From JBBQUN01 sp963717115 (lineage in GTDB: Bacteria; Actinomycetota; Acidimicrobiia; Acidimicrobiales; SZUA-35), in assembly GCA_963717115.1 (NCBI GenBank), contig CAVQVO010000020.1, forward strand, positions 1-64,000: a DNA stretch of 64,000 bases, in the 5' to 3' direction. The stretch's first letter is position 1; each line of letters opens with the position of its first letter. The notes below the pieces were generated by a model, which was not told the origin of the DNA, searched no databases, and worked only from the letters and a program-made list of their open reading frames with translations. A program made the position numbers and the translations under genes. Of this stretch, positions 18,855-28,379 are shown in pieces.

Positions 18855-20109
18855 GCGAGATCCGGGTCGCCTACTTCATGAGCGAGTTCCCGCGCCGGAC
18901 CGACACGTTCGTGCAGCGCGAGGTCCAGGCGCTGCGCGACCTCGGCGCCGAGGTCGACACCTACTCGCTGCGCCGGCCCGGCGACGACGTCATGGTCGGG
19001 CCCGAGCAGGTCGCGCACCGGGCGGCAACGACCTACCTGCTCGACGCCGGCGCCCTCGGCGTGGCCCGGGCCCTGGTGTCGCAGCTGGCCCGTCCCCGCC
19101 GGTTCGTCTCGGCCCTGCGACTCGCCGCCGACCTCGCCCGGCCCGGCGCCCGAGGGGCGCTCTACCAGACGTTCTACGTCGCCGAGGCCCTGCTGCTCGC
19201 CGCCGAGCTGCGGCGAGCCGGTCACGAACACCTCCACGCCCACTACGGAGACGTCTCGTCGACCATCGCCCTGATCGCCGCCCGCCTGGCCGGGGTGCGA
19301 TTCAGCTTCACCCTCCACGGTCCGGGCGTCTTCTTCGAGGCCCATTCGTGGCATCTCGGACGCAAGGTCGACGAGGCCGACTTCGTGGCCTGCATCTCGT
19401 GGTTCTGCCGGAGCCAGGCCCAGCTGCTGGCCTCGCCCGACGCCGCCGCCCATCTGCACGTCATCCACTGCGGGATCGACCCCGACCGGTATCGGTCGTC
19501 GCCCCGACCCGAGAACGGTTTCCACGTCGGGACCGTCGGCCGCCTCGAACACGTCAAGGGCAGCACGGTGCTGCTCCAGGCGTTCGCCGCCCTGCGCGAG
19601 ACGATCCCCGGAGCGCACCTGTCGTTCGTCGGCGACGGACCCGACCGCCGAGCGGCTCGTCGCCGAGACCGCTCGGCTCGGCCTGACCGATTCGGTCACG
19701 TTCCACGGGGCCCGCTCGCAACAGGAGGTCGCCGAGCTGCTCGCCTCGTTCGACGTGTTCGCGCTCCCGAGCTTCGCCGAGGGCGTGCCGGTCGTGCTCA
19801 TGGAGGCGCAGGCCAGCGGGCTCCCCGTCGTCGCCACCCAGGTCGGCGGCGTGAGCGAACTCGTGATCGACGGAACCACCGGATCGATCGTCGCCCCCGG
19901 TGACGTCGAGGCCCTCACGCGAGGCCCTGCAAACGCTCGCCGCCGACCCCGAGCGCCGTCGCGACATGGGGGTCGCCGGGGCCGCTCGTGTCCGGGGCGA
20001 CTTCAGCAGCCTCGTCGAGGCTGCCAGACTCTTGGTTCTGTTCGCCGACGCCAAAGCAGGTTTGCCGAGTGCTGTTCGCCCCACACCATCACCCCGACTT
20101 CGGCCGTGA
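18851..20109 (+). CDS. Family 4 glycosyltransferase (frame breaks near 19640 and 19910)
   Basis: About 418 residues, GT-B fold. N-terminal: VAYFMSEFPRRTDTFVQREVQALRDLG. Middle: HLHAHYGDVSSTIALIAARLAGVRFSFTLHGPGVF and VISCGID-type donor text (HVIHCGIDPDRYR), then VGTVGRLEHVKGSTVLLQAF and LSFVGDGP. After the first break: LVAETARLGLTDSVTFHGARSQQEVAELLASFDVFALPSFAEGVPVVLMEAQASGLPVVATQVGG, containing the E-x7-E catalytic signature; after the second: EALQTLAADPERRRDMG. Two one-base corrections restore an exact length. It has an ATGA overlap with the epimerase. It transfers an activated sugar to the growing lipid-linked glycan. Confidence 0.78.
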
Positions 20110-20128
20110 TCGGTCATCGAGTCCGGGT

Positions 20129-22423
20129 GTGAGGCGTCTCGGCGCCCGCTCCGCCGCCCTGACGATGGTCCTGGTGCTGGTCGCCGCGGCGTGCAGCGAC
20201 TCGTCGTCGACCGCACCGCCGACCGCACCCTCGCTGCCCGGCGACGAGGACTACAACCCGTCCCTGAGCGCCGACGACCTCGCCGACGAGAATCCCGAAA
20301 CGGCGTCGGTCGTCGACCAGTACTCCTGGCAGACCCTGTCGAGCGGGGCCGGCGGCTTCGTCACCGGCATGGACGTCGATCCGGCCGGCGAGACCCTCGT
20401 CGCCCGCACCGACGTCGGTGGGGCCTATCGCTGGGACCGCGATGCCGAGACCTGGACCCAGCTCCTCGACATCGACGGCGTCGACGACCCGCAACGCCGC
20501 GACTACTTCGTCGAGTCCGCCGTGGTCGCCCCGTCCGACCCGTCCCGGCTCTACCTGGCCGTCGGCGATTCCGACTCCACGCCCAACGGACGCCTCCTGC
20601 GATCCGACGACGGGGGAGACACGTGGACCGCGGGCGCCGGCGAGCTCGTGATCTCGGGCAACGGCAGCTACCGCAACGGTGCCGAACGCCTGGCCGTCGA
20701 CCCCGACGATCCCGACGAGCTCTGGTTCGCCTCCCGCACGCAGGGCCTGCTCGTGTCGCGAGACGGCGGTGCCACGCTCGCTCCCGTCGACGGCATCCCG
20801 GTCACGAGCGGACCCGACGGTCAGTTCGTCGGCACGTCCTTCGTCGCCGCCGCCGACGACGGGGTCACGCTCTGGGCCGGTGTCGCCAACGTCGGGATCT
20901 TCGGCTCGACCGACGACGGAGCGACCTGGGCCCTGATCTCCGAGACCGTCGGGATCCCCGCCGATGCCGACATCGATGCCCAGGGCCGCCTCTGGGTCGT
21001 CGAGGACGAGCCCGCGGCGATCAAGATCATCGAGCCGTCGGGCTCGGTCGACGAACTCGACGAACTGTCCGGCAGTCTCCGGGTCATCGGGCTCGATCCG
21101 GCCGACCCCGACACGGCGTTCGTCGGTGGGCCCGGCATCGCCAACGGGTCGCTGTGGCGCACCACCGATGGCGGATCCAACTGGTCGAGTCTCGAGCTCA
21201 CCACGTCGTGCGAGAGCGTGCCCTGGCTCGACGCCTACCCGAACGAGTACTTCCCGTCGGGATCGTTGCTGTTCGATCCGGTCGACGGGGCCCTGTGGGT
21301 CCCCGAGGGTTTCGGGATCTGGCGCGACGGCGACCCCGCCGACGGCATCGACCTCGAGTGCCGGGTGGCGGGTGTCGAGGAACTGGTCAGCAACGACGTG
21401 GTCGTCCCCCGGGGCGGTCGGCCGGTGACCGCCTCGTGGGACCGGGCGCTCTTCTACCACGGGGGCATCACCCCGGACGAGGCGATCCAGGGCCCGACCA
21501 CCCGCTTCAACTCGGCGTGGTCGCTCGATGTCTCGCCGTCGGATCCCTCGATGGTCTATGCCGTGGTCGCCGACCATCGGTTCTGCTGCGAGGGCGACGG
21601 GAACGCGTACGCCAGCGGCTGGTCCGACGACGGCGGCCGGACCTGGACCCGGTTCGGGTCCTACGACGACGGCCATCCGGCCGACCTCCGGTTCGGCAAC
21701 ATCGCCGTCTCGGCCACCGATCCCGACAACCTGGTGTGGTTGCCCACGTTCAACAAGGCCCCCCACGTGACCTTCGACCGGGGCGAGACCTGGACCGAGA
21801 TCATCCTGCCCGGCACCGAGACCCTGCTCGACGAAGACGGCAACTACGCCGGCGGGTCGCACTTCACGTACTTCCTCAACCGCAGCGTGCTCGTCGCCGA
21901 CCGGGTCGAGCCCGCAACCTTCTACCTCTACCACAGCGACCTCGGGATGTTCCGCTCGACCGACGGCGGCACCACGTGGGAAGCCCAGGCCTCCGAGGGG
22001 CTGCCCGTCGGTTGGACCGTCGGCTACTTCCACGCCAAGGTCCTGGCCTCGCCCACCACGGCCGGTCACCTGCTCTTCGCCCCCGGGTTCCTCGCCGAGG
22101 AGGTCACCGGGTTGTACGAGTCGTTCGACGCCGGCGCCACCTGGACCCGACGTGAGGGCATGGCCGACGTCGGCGCCTTCGACTGGGGTGCGCCGGCATC
22201 CGACACCGACGCCGCGACCCTCTACGTTGCCGGGACACTCGGCGGCGAGCGGGGTCTGTGGCGAGCGGTCGACGGCAGCGCCACCTGGGATCTGATCTCG
22301 GCTGCGCCCAACGGCAACTATCAGGGCATCAAGGCGATCGGCGCCGACCCCGAGGAGTACGGCACGGTCTACATCGGCTTCGAGGGGACGTCCTTCGTCG
22401 TCGGCACGCTCGGTGAGGGCTGA
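20129..22423 (+). CDS. BNR/sialidase-like repeat lipoprotein (GH74-like propeller)
   Basis: 764 residues, intact. The GTG start at 20129 begins a lipoprotein signal (VRRLGARSAALTMVLVLVAAACSD) with lipobox VAAAC. The mature part is built of beta-propeller repeats with many SDDGG-TW / STDDGATW / RTTDGGSNW / RSTDGGTTW Asp-box motifs and DP-ADPD-type turns. The layout resembles GH74 xyloglucanases and photosystem/sortilin-like propellers. The catalytic Asp pair cannot be assigned by eye, so activity is open: a surface glycan hydrolase or binding protein are both possible. It lies between a glycosyltransferase and the second Wzz protein, so a role on the cluster's own polysaccharide is inferred. 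Confidence 0.75.
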   Translation: MRRLGARSAALTMVLVLVAAACSDSSSTAPPTAPSLPGDEDYNPSLSADDLADENPETASVVDQYSWQTLSSGAGGFVTGMDVDPAGETLVARTDVGGAYRWDRDAETWTQLLDIDGVDDPQRRDYFVESAVVAPSDPSRLYLAVGDSDSTPNGRLLRSDDGGDTWTAGAGELVISGNGSYRNGAERLAVDPDDPDELWFASRTQGLLVSRDGGATLAPVDGIPVTSGPDGQFVGTSFVAAADDGVTLWAGVANVGIFGSTDDGATWALISETVGIPADADIDAQGRLWVVEDEPAAIKIIEPSGSVDELDELSGSLRVIGLDPADPDTAFVGGPGIANGSLWRTTDGGSNWSSLELTTSCESVPWLDAYPNEYFPSGSLLFDPVDGALWVPEGFGIWRDGDPADGIDLECRVAGVEELVSNDVVVPRGGRPVTASWDRALFYHGGITPDEAIQGPTTRFNSAWSLDVSPSDPSMVYAVVADHRFCCEGDGNAYASGWSDDGGRTWTRFGSYDDGHPADLRFGNIAVSATDPDNLVWLPTFNKAPHVTFDRGETWTEIILPGTETLLDEDGNYAGGSHFTYFLNRSVLVADRVEPATFYLYHSDLGMFRSTDGGTTWEAQASEGLPVGWTVGYFHAKVLASPTTAGHLLFAPGFLAEEVTGLYESFDAGATWTRREGMADVGAFDWGAPASDTDAATLYVAGTLGGERGLWRAVDGSATWDLISAAPNGNYQGIKAIGADPEEYGTVYIGFEGTSFVVGTLGEG

Positions 22424-22454
22424 CCGCTGGGTCCAATACCTCAAGGACCCGGTC
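22421..22454 (+). terminator. Hairpin after the BNR lipoprotein gene
   Basis: TGACC-gct-GGGTCC pairs with GGACCC-g-GTCA across a 10-base loop (22421-22454), starting at the lipoprotein stop codon. There is no T-run, as is common in GC-rich actinobacteria. Termination or partial attenuation before the Wzz gene is plausible. Confidence 0.4.
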
Positions 22455-22520
22455 AACGGACCGACGGGGAGGGGCGCATAGGATGGTCGCACATGGGTGT
22501 CCGAGGATGAGTAGCTGACG

Positions 22521-24258
22521 ATGGAACTGTCATTCGTTTTCCGCCGCGCTGCGGCGACGCTGGTGGTTGGTGATCTTCTTCGCCCAGCTCGGTCTCTGGC
22601 CGCTCTACCTGGCCGGCAGCACCACCACCGAGTACCGCTCCACGGCGCTGCTCGAGATCGCCGAACCCGACGACGTCGTCAGCTTCGCGAGCGTCCCCGA
22701 CCGTTACCTGCTGTCCCAGCTCGAGGTGCTCAACAGCCCGACCATGGCCGCCGAGGTCCAGGAGGCGTTCGGCGGCGACATCGAGGCCTCGACCCTGCAG
22801 CTCGTCACCGAGTTCGAGCATCTGCCCGAAACCGACGTCGTCAAGATCGAGACCACGTTGGGCAACGCCGAAGAGGCCCGGCTGGTGGCCCAGACCTACG
22901 CCGAGCGCTACATCGCCCAGCTCGTTGCCGACGAGGCCGCCGAACGCGACCCCCAGGTCGCCGACTACGAAGAACAGCTGGCCGTCGCCAGCTCCCGATT
23001 GGCCGAGCTCAATGCCGAGCTCACCACGGCGATGGCCCCCTACGTGAGTCGCGAACTCACCGGCGTTCCCGATCCCACCGTCGTCGTCCCGGCGGTCGTG
23101 GTCGAGCGCGACCAGAAGATCGCCGAGGTCGCCCGTCTGACCCGACTGCGCGACGAACTCGTCGATGCCGGGTCGAAGATCAATTCGCGCATCCTCCAGA
23201 GCGCCTCGCTGCCGACCGCTCCGGTCCCCGACGCCTCCAACACCGTCGGCTACGCCATCGCCCTGGGCAGCATCCTGCTGGGTGTCTCGACGGCGATCCT
23301 CCTGGCCCGATTCTCGACCAAGGTCCTCGACGAGACCGCAGCCGAGGGCATCCTCGGTGTCTCGATGGCCGGCGCCACGCAACAGAGCCGGGTCCTGCGC
23401 CTCAATCCCCTGAACGCCCTCGAGCGACTGCCCCAGGGCCTCATCCCCCAGATCGACCAGATCTGCGTCCGGGCCGAGGCGATGGCCAAGCTGGATCGGC
23501 CGCTCGTGGTGGCCGTCGTCGGCACCCAGCGGGGAGCCGGTGCGACCACGCTCGCCCTGGCGATGGCCGGCCGCATGGCGGCGGCGGAGTACTCGGTGCT
23601 GGTGATCGACGCCGACCGTCGCGATCCCTGGATGTCGGTCTCGTTCGGGACCACCCGGCACGGTGGCATCCCGGCCCTGTCCGGCCTCACCGATGCCCGG
23701 CTCGATCGGGTCTTCACCCACACGGGTGATCCGTCGGTTCGGGTGCTCGGCTTCGGCAGCGACCAGATCGCCTTCCGCCGCGACCTGGTGCCCCGGATCC
23801 TGGAGGGCGCTCGGCAGGCGGCCGACATCGTGGTGGTCGACGGTGGCCCGCTGCTCGAGGCCGCGTCGACGGTCGAGTTCTGCGTCGAGGCCGACGCCAT
23901 CGTGCTCGCCGTGCCCACCGACGACCAGCGGGCCGACGATCTCGCCGCCGTCGCCCGCCAGCTGAGCGACCTGGCCGACCGGGTCCTGCCGGTTCGAACC
24001 GGCCCGGCATCGAAGCCGGCGAGTCCGATCGACGCGGTCGAAGACCGCGGCGGCGACAGCCTCAACCCGAATGGTCGCATCATCCCGCTCGTCGAGGAGC
24101 GCATGGCCCGCCTCCGCTCGAACCGATCGAGCGATCGGGCGACGAACGAGTCGATCCGCGGCCGATCGTCGCCGATGTCGTCGACGACCGACGACGACGA
24201 CGAGGTGCTCGAGCGGCCCCAGCCGCGATCACGGCCGCAACCACGCCGCAGTTCCTAG
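22521..24258 (+). CDS. Wzz-type protein with degenerate BY-kinase/MinD-like ATPase (frame break near 22540)
   Basis: About 578 residues. The N-terminus (MELSF, break at TTTTCC/CGCGCTG near 22540) leads to a membrane helix RRRWWLVIFFAQLGLWPLYL. A periplasmic-type coiled region and a second helix TVGYAIALGSILLGVSTAILLA follow. The ATPase domain has VVGTQRGAGATTLALAMAG in place of GxxxxGKST, so the usual Walker A lysine is Ala as in CpaE/TadZ-type ATPases. Walker A' is VLVIDADRRDPW and Walker B is IVVVDGGPLLEA. The C-terminal tail is Ser/Arg-rich, without the tyrosine cluster of BY-kinases. It likely regulates polysaccharide length or export without being an autokinase. One base removed gives exactly 579 codons. 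Confidence 0.75.
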
Positions 24259-24292
24259 CCCCCCATGGACGCCACGACGCCGAAATCGAGCG

Positions 24293-25133
24293 GTGGACGC
24301 GAGGAGCCGTCGTCATTCCCGCGCACAACGAGGCCACCAACATCGGTCGCTGCCTCGACGCACTCCTGGCCAACGACGGCATCGAGGACTTCGACGTCGT
24401 CGTGGTGTGCAACGGATGCACCGACGACACCGCCGCGGTGGTGTCGTCCTACCCGCCTCCCGTCCGGCTCATCGACACCCCGGTCGGCGGCAAGGCCCAC
24501 GCCATCGATCTCGGCCGTCGATCGACCGCACCGGGGGTCCGGGTCTACCTCGACGCCGATGTCGTGATCTCCGGCGGCGCCCTGCGCGCCGTCGATCGGC
24601 TGTTGGCCGACCCGGCGATCCACGGGGCCGCGCCGGCCATCGAACTGGTCGTGCCCGAGGCGGCGTCCTTCGCCGTGCGCCACTACGCCTCGGTGTGGCG
24701 CCAGGCTCCGTACTTCGGTCGCAACCTGATCGGCGCCGGCTTCTTCGCCCTCGACGCCGAAGCCGATGGTCGCATCGGCGAGTGGCCCGATCTCATCGCC
24801 GACGACCTGGTCGCCCTGTGCCACCTCGATCCGGACGAGCGGGCCGTCGCCCCGACCGAGACCTTCCGTCACGAACTCCCGCCGACGATCGGCCAGATCT
24901 GGCGGGCCGAGGTGCGACGGGAGGCCGGGCGCCGGCAGTTCGCGGCGTGGGCCGCCACCGAGGCCCCCGACATCGCCGAGGAGGAGACCGGGGGGCGCTG
25001 GCTGATCGGCCTCGCCCGCCGACCTCGGTCCTGGATCGGACTCGGCCTGTTCGTTGCCGTCAAGGCCACGGCCAAGGTGCAGGCGAGGCGGGACCTGGGT
25101 CGGGGTCACGTTCGCTGGGCGGGGCCCCGATGA
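24293..25133 (+). CDS. Family 2 glycosyltransferase (frame break near 24300)
   Basis: About 279 residues. The core reads AVVIPAHNEATNIGRCLDALL, DFDVVVVCNGCTDDTAAV, GKAHAIDLGRRSTAPGVRVYLDADVVISGGAL (DAD metal motif) and YFGRNLIGAGFFALDAEADGRIGEWPDLIADDLVALCHL. The C-terminus has a helix around WIGLGLFVAVKATAKVQ. The start is uncertain: a GTG at 24293 with one extra base in GCGAGGAG, or an ATG at 24265 with two corrections. The stop overlaps the next ATG (ATGA). It is similar to dolichyl/undecaprenyl-type and EPS glycosyltransferases; substrate unknown. Confidence 0.72.
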
Positions 25134-25933
25134 GCATCCATCGAGAGCCCGTGCTCGCGGCGACCACGACGCTCTACGGCGTCGGCATCCACTCGCTGAC
25201 CGAGACCGGTGCGGTCGATCTGGTGCTGGCCGAATCCGCGGCGACGCATGGTGGATTCCTCTGCACCCTCAACCTCGACATCCTCCGCCAATGTCGGTGC
25301 AGTCCCGATGCCCGGGACCTCGTCGGTTCGGCATCGGTCGTCGTCGCCGACGGCATGCCGCTGATCTGGGCCAGTCGACTGGTGGGGGAGCCGCTCCCCG
25401 AGCGCATCGCCGGCTCGTCCCTGATCTGGTCGCTGCCGGAGCGGGCCGCCGAACAGGGCCGATCCATCTTCCTCCTCGGGGGCAACGCCGGGACCGCGGC
25501 CGGAGCGGCACGGGTACTCTCGCAGCGGTATCCGACGCTCCGCATCGCCGGGACCTACTGCCCGCCCGTGGGGTTCGAGCACGACCCGGTCGAGATGGCG
25601 ACGATCCAGGCCCGCGTGGCCGACGCCCGCCCCGACATCGTGTTCGTCGGACTCGGCTTCCCCAAGCAGGAACGGCTCATCGCCGCGCTCCGACCCCAGC
25701 ATCCCGCGACCTGGTTCGTGAACTGCGGAGTGAGCTTCAGTTTCGTGAGCGGCGAGATCGAACGGGCGCCCCGGGTGCTCCAGGTCCTCGGCCTGGAGTG
25801 GGTCCACCGCCTGGTGCACGAACCGCGCCGGTTGGCCCGTCGCTATCTGGTCCAGGGCGTACCGTTCTTCGCCGTGCTGATGGCGTCGTCGTTCGTCGAA
25901 GGCCGTCGCCGCCGGGCAATGTCGCCCGACTGA
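25130..25933 (+). CDS. WecG/TagA/CpsF family glycosyltransferase
   Basis: 267 residues, intact. Family signatures are LTETGAVDLVLAESAATHGGFLCTLNLDILRQCR, ASVVVADGMPLIWASRLVGEPLPERIAGSSLIWSL, IFLLGGNAGTAAGAARVL, DIVFVGLGFPKQERLIAAL and VNCGVSFSFVSGEIERAPRVLQVLGLEWVHRLVHEPRRLARRYL. The family uses a UDP-N-acetylmannosamine(uronate) donor and acts on undecaprenyl-PP-sugar. The start codon overlaps the upstream stop by four bases. It may commit the lipid-linked intermediate of this cluster. Confidence 0.9.
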   Translation: MSIHREPVLAATTTLYGVGIHSLTETGAVDLVLAESAATHGGFLCTLNLDILRQCRCSPDARDLVGSASVVVADGMPLIWASRLVGEPLPERIAGSSLIWSLPERAAEQGRSIFLLGGNAGTAAGAARVLSQRYPTLRIAGTYCPPVGFEHDPVEMATIQARVADARPDIVFVGLGFPKQERLIAALRPQHPATWFVNCGVSFSFVSGEIERAPRVLQVLGLEWVHRLVHEPRRLARRYLVQGVPFFAVLMASSFVEGRRRRAMSPD

Positions 25934-26055
25934 GCCCGGGGTACCCCACGAGGGCCGATCGGTCCGATACCGTCTCGTTCCAAGCCCCGGGCATCCCCTG
26001 CCCGCACTTGCGGCCCGAGACCGTGCGCCCGCACGACGAACACGCTGGAGAGCGA

Positions 26056-27717
26056 ATGACTGTCAAACGATACGCGTCGGCCCTGATCGCCGCCGGGTTG
26101 CTCGGGTCGGTGGCCACCGCCGCCTGGGCCCAGACCGTGCAGATCACCGATTCGAACATCGATTCCTACGACCCCGAGCCCACGAACGGCAAGGACGTGG
26201 TCTTCTGGAGCTTCGACACGAACGTCCCCGGCATCACCACCGCCACCGAGACCGGCGGCCAGCAGGCCGACGTCTTCTACTACAACGGGACGACCGGGCT
26301 GTTCACGAACCTGTCGCCCAACACCGAGTCCGGCAACGAGCACGCCACGGTGTCGGCCGACGGGTCCACGGTGGCCTGGGACTTCTGGTTCAACGCCGGC
26401 AACACGCTCTACCAGTCGGCCAATCAGCGCTCGATCGTGGTGTACGACGTCGCAACCGGCACCTACAGCGTGGCCGACGCGACCATCGGCGGTGGCCTGG
26501 CCGACTTCCGGCATGCTTCGCTGAGCGACAACGGCTCCGTCCTGGCCTTCCAGAGCGGTGGCAGTGGAGTCGGCGACATCTACGTCAAGATCGGTGCCGC
26601 GGCACCGGTGGCGATCACCTCCAGCGGCCAGGCCTCCCGGCCGGCGGTCTCGGGCGACGGCTCCACGATCGCCTACGTCGACGGCGGCAAGGTCTACACC
26701 CAACCCGCCGCCGGCGGCGCAGCCACCCTGATCTCGGGGGCGGCCACCGACACCCAGACCCCCGACCTCGACTTCGACGGCAACGTCGTGGTCTACGAAC
26801 TGGTCGAAGCCCGCGACAGTGGCAGCGGCACGGTCTCGCAGAGCCAGGTGGTGCGAGCCACCGGAGGCGTCCAGACCGCCCTGACCGCCGGCGATCGGTC
26901 CACCGATCACCCCTCGGTCTCGGGTGACGGCACCATCGTGGTGTTCAACTCCAAGTCGACCAACCTCGGCGTCGACAACACGGCGGCCGGCAACGACGTC
27001 TACCAGTGGACCACCACCGGCGGGCTGTCGCTCGTGGTGTCCGGTACCAGCGCCACCGACGAAGCCGACAGCTACCACGCCACGATCAACCCGAACGGCA
27101 CCCTGATCGGGTTCCGTTCGGTGGCCGACAACTTCGGCACCGACACCGTGCAGTCGGCTCGCGACATCTACGTCACCGTCGGTCCGAACGGATCGGCGGC
27201 CAACCTGCCGATCGCCCCGTCGGCGTCCACCACCACGACGACCACGACCACCACCACCACGACGACCACCACCACGACGACCACCACCCCTCGGGGCACG
27301 GTCGCCCAGGCGGCGACGGTCGACGACATCCTGCGGGCCACCGACTACCGGACCTCCGACGCCGACATCCTCCGGCTCTACCAGGCGCTGCTCAACCGTC
27401 CGCCCGACGCCGGTGGCGCCAAGTACTGGATCGCCGAGGCCCGACGGGGCGTGGGCTACCTCGACCTCGCCTGGGCGGTCTCGGCCTCGCAGGAGTACCA
27501 GAACAACTACGGCACCGACGTGTCGATCACCCAGTTCCTCGACATCCTGTACACCAATGTCCTGGCTCGCGGCGGCACCGACCCACGCTCGGGTGATCCC
27601 GCCGGCTACGACTACTGGTTGGCCGAGATGCGGCGGGGCCTGAGTCGTCCGCTGACGGTGTTCTACGTCGCCGACAGCGCCGAGTTCAAGACCAAGTTCC
27701 CCTTCGCCGCCAAATAG
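26056..27717 (+). CDS. Secreted TolB-like propeller with poly-Thr linker and DUF4214
   Basis: 553 residues. A Sec signal (MTVKRYASALIAAGLLGSVATAAWA, cleavage after AWA) is followed by TolB/WD40-like repeats (DSYDPEPTNGKDVVFWS, HATVSADGSTVAWDF, HASLSDNGSVLAFQS, RPAVSGDGSTIAYVD, HPSVSGDGTIVVFNS, HATINPNGTLIGFRS). A run of 20 consecutive threonines encoded by ACC/ACG follows (27229-27288). The C-terminus is a DUF4214 domain (YRTSDADILRLYQALLNRPPDAGGAKYWI, DILYTNVLARGGTDPRSGDPAGYDYWL), found in surface and polysaccharide-associated proteins. The ATG has GGAG about six bases upstream. Probably wall-associated, with the Thr run as a spacer or glycosylation site. Confidence 0.82.
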   Translation: MTVKRYASALIAAGLLGSVATAAWAQTVQITDSNIDSYDPEPTNGKDVVFWSFDTNVPGITTATETGGQQADVFYYNGTTGLFTNLSPNTESGNEHATVSADGSTVAWDFWFNAGNTLYQSANQRSIVVYDVATGTYSVADATIGGGLADFRHASLSDNGSVLAFQSGGSGVGDIYVKIGAAAPVAITSSGQASRPAVSGDGSTIAYVDGGKVYTQPAAGGAATLISGAATDTQTPDLDFDGNVVVYELVEARDSGSGTVSQSQVVRATGGVQTALTAGDRSTDHPSVSGDGTIVVFNSKSTNLGVDNTAAGNDVYQWTTTGGLSLVVSGTSATDEADSYHATINPNGTLIGFRSVADNFGTDTVQSARDIYVTVGPNGSAANLPIAPSASTTTTTTTTTTTTTTTTTTTTPRGTVAQAATVDDILRATDYRTSDADILRLYQALLNRPPDAGGAKYWIAEARRGVGYLDLAWAVSASQEYQNNYGTDVSITQFLDILYTNVLARGGTDPRSGDPAGYDYWLAEMRRGLSRPLTVFYVADSAEFKTKFPFAAK

Positions 27718-27724
27718 GTGAGGC

Positions 27725-27798
27725 GTGCGGGAACGGACCGACTCAAGCGACTTCGGCCGATGCCGATAGAACCGGGAGTCACCCGTCCGTTCCCGCAC
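27725..27798. repeat. Long-armed inverted repeat before the 3,5-epimerase gene
   Basis: GTGCGGGAACGGAC (27725-27738) is repeated exactly, inverted, at 27785-27798, leaving 46 bases between the arms and 14 bases to the next ATG. It starts eight bases after the DUF4214 gene stop. It could act as a terminator for that gene or a leader structure hiding the next ribosome site. Confidence 0.55.
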
Positions 27799-27812
27799 CC
27801 AAGCGAGCTTTC

Positions 27813-28379
27813 ATGATCTTCACCCGAGCCGGCCTCGATGACGCCTGGCTGATCGACCCCGATCCCCACACCGATGACCGCGGCTTCTTCGCCCGCTTCT
27901 ACTGCAACGACGAGTTCGCCGAGCACGGTCTGGCCTCGAACATGGTGCAGGGCAACATCAGCTACACGGCCAAGGCCGGAACGATCCGCGGCATGCACTA
28001 CCAGATCCCGCCTGCGGGTGAGGCCAAGTACATCCGGGTCCTCAACGGCGCCATCCTCGACGTCATCATCGACATGCGGCCCTGGTCGGCGACCTACCTT
28101 CGCCACATCGGGGTCGAGCTGTCGGCCGGGAACCGGACCGGGATCTACGTCCCGCCGCTCTTCGCCCACGGCCACCAGGCGCTGACCGACGACGTCGAGA
28201 TCGCCTACCTGGTCAGCGAGTTCTACACCCCGGGGGTCGAGCGGGGCATCCGCTACGACGATCCGGCGTTCGCCATCGAGTGGCCCCTGCCCGTGTCGCT
28301 CGTCAGCGACAAGGACGCCTCGTGGCCCGACTTCGACGCCGAGACCGCCGCGGCGGAGATCCAGGAGAACCCGTCATGA
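27813..28379 (+). CDS. dTDP-4-dehydrorhamnose 3,5-epimerase-type cupin
   Basis: 188 residues, RmlC-like cupin. Motifs: DDRGFFARFYCNDEFAEHGL, MVQGNISYTAKAGTIRGMHYQIPP (catalytic His in RGMHYQ), KYIRVLNGAILDVIIDMRP, VPPLFAHGHQALTDDVEIAYLVSEFYTPGVERGIRYDDP. The length fits the family. Its stop overlaps the SAF-domain gene start (ATGA), a pairing usual for unusual deoxysugar loci. It probably epimerises a 4-keto-6-deoxy sugar nucleotide; the exact donor cannot be read. No rfbA, B or D lies in the window. Confidence 0.85.
   Translation: MIFTRAGLDDAWLIDPDPHTDDRGFFARFYCNDEFAEHGLASNMVQGNISYTAKAGTIRGMHYQIPPAGEAKYIRVLNGAILDVIIDMRPWSATYLRHIGVELSAGNRTGIYVPPLFAHGHQALTDDVEIAYLVSEFYTPGVERGIRYDDPAFAIEWPLPVSLVSDKDASWPDFDAETAAAEIQENPS

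Noticed and set aside
14139..20109. Pseudogene decay of the polysaccharide cluster
   Set aside because: Coding quality and catalytic motifs continue on both sides of every break, overlapping start-stop codons are preserved, and breaks equally affect transporter, kinase and tRNA-hydrolase genes.
20114..22492. Long antisense frame opposite the BNR lipoprotein
   Set aside because: Same GC effect; the plus strand encodes a signal peptide and repeated Asp boxes.
24071..25133. Long frame starting at 24071 merged with the WecG/TagA gene
   Set aside because: Its first 350 codons are Arg/Ser-rich shadow of the kinase tail and glycosyltransferase; the real WecG start is at 25130.
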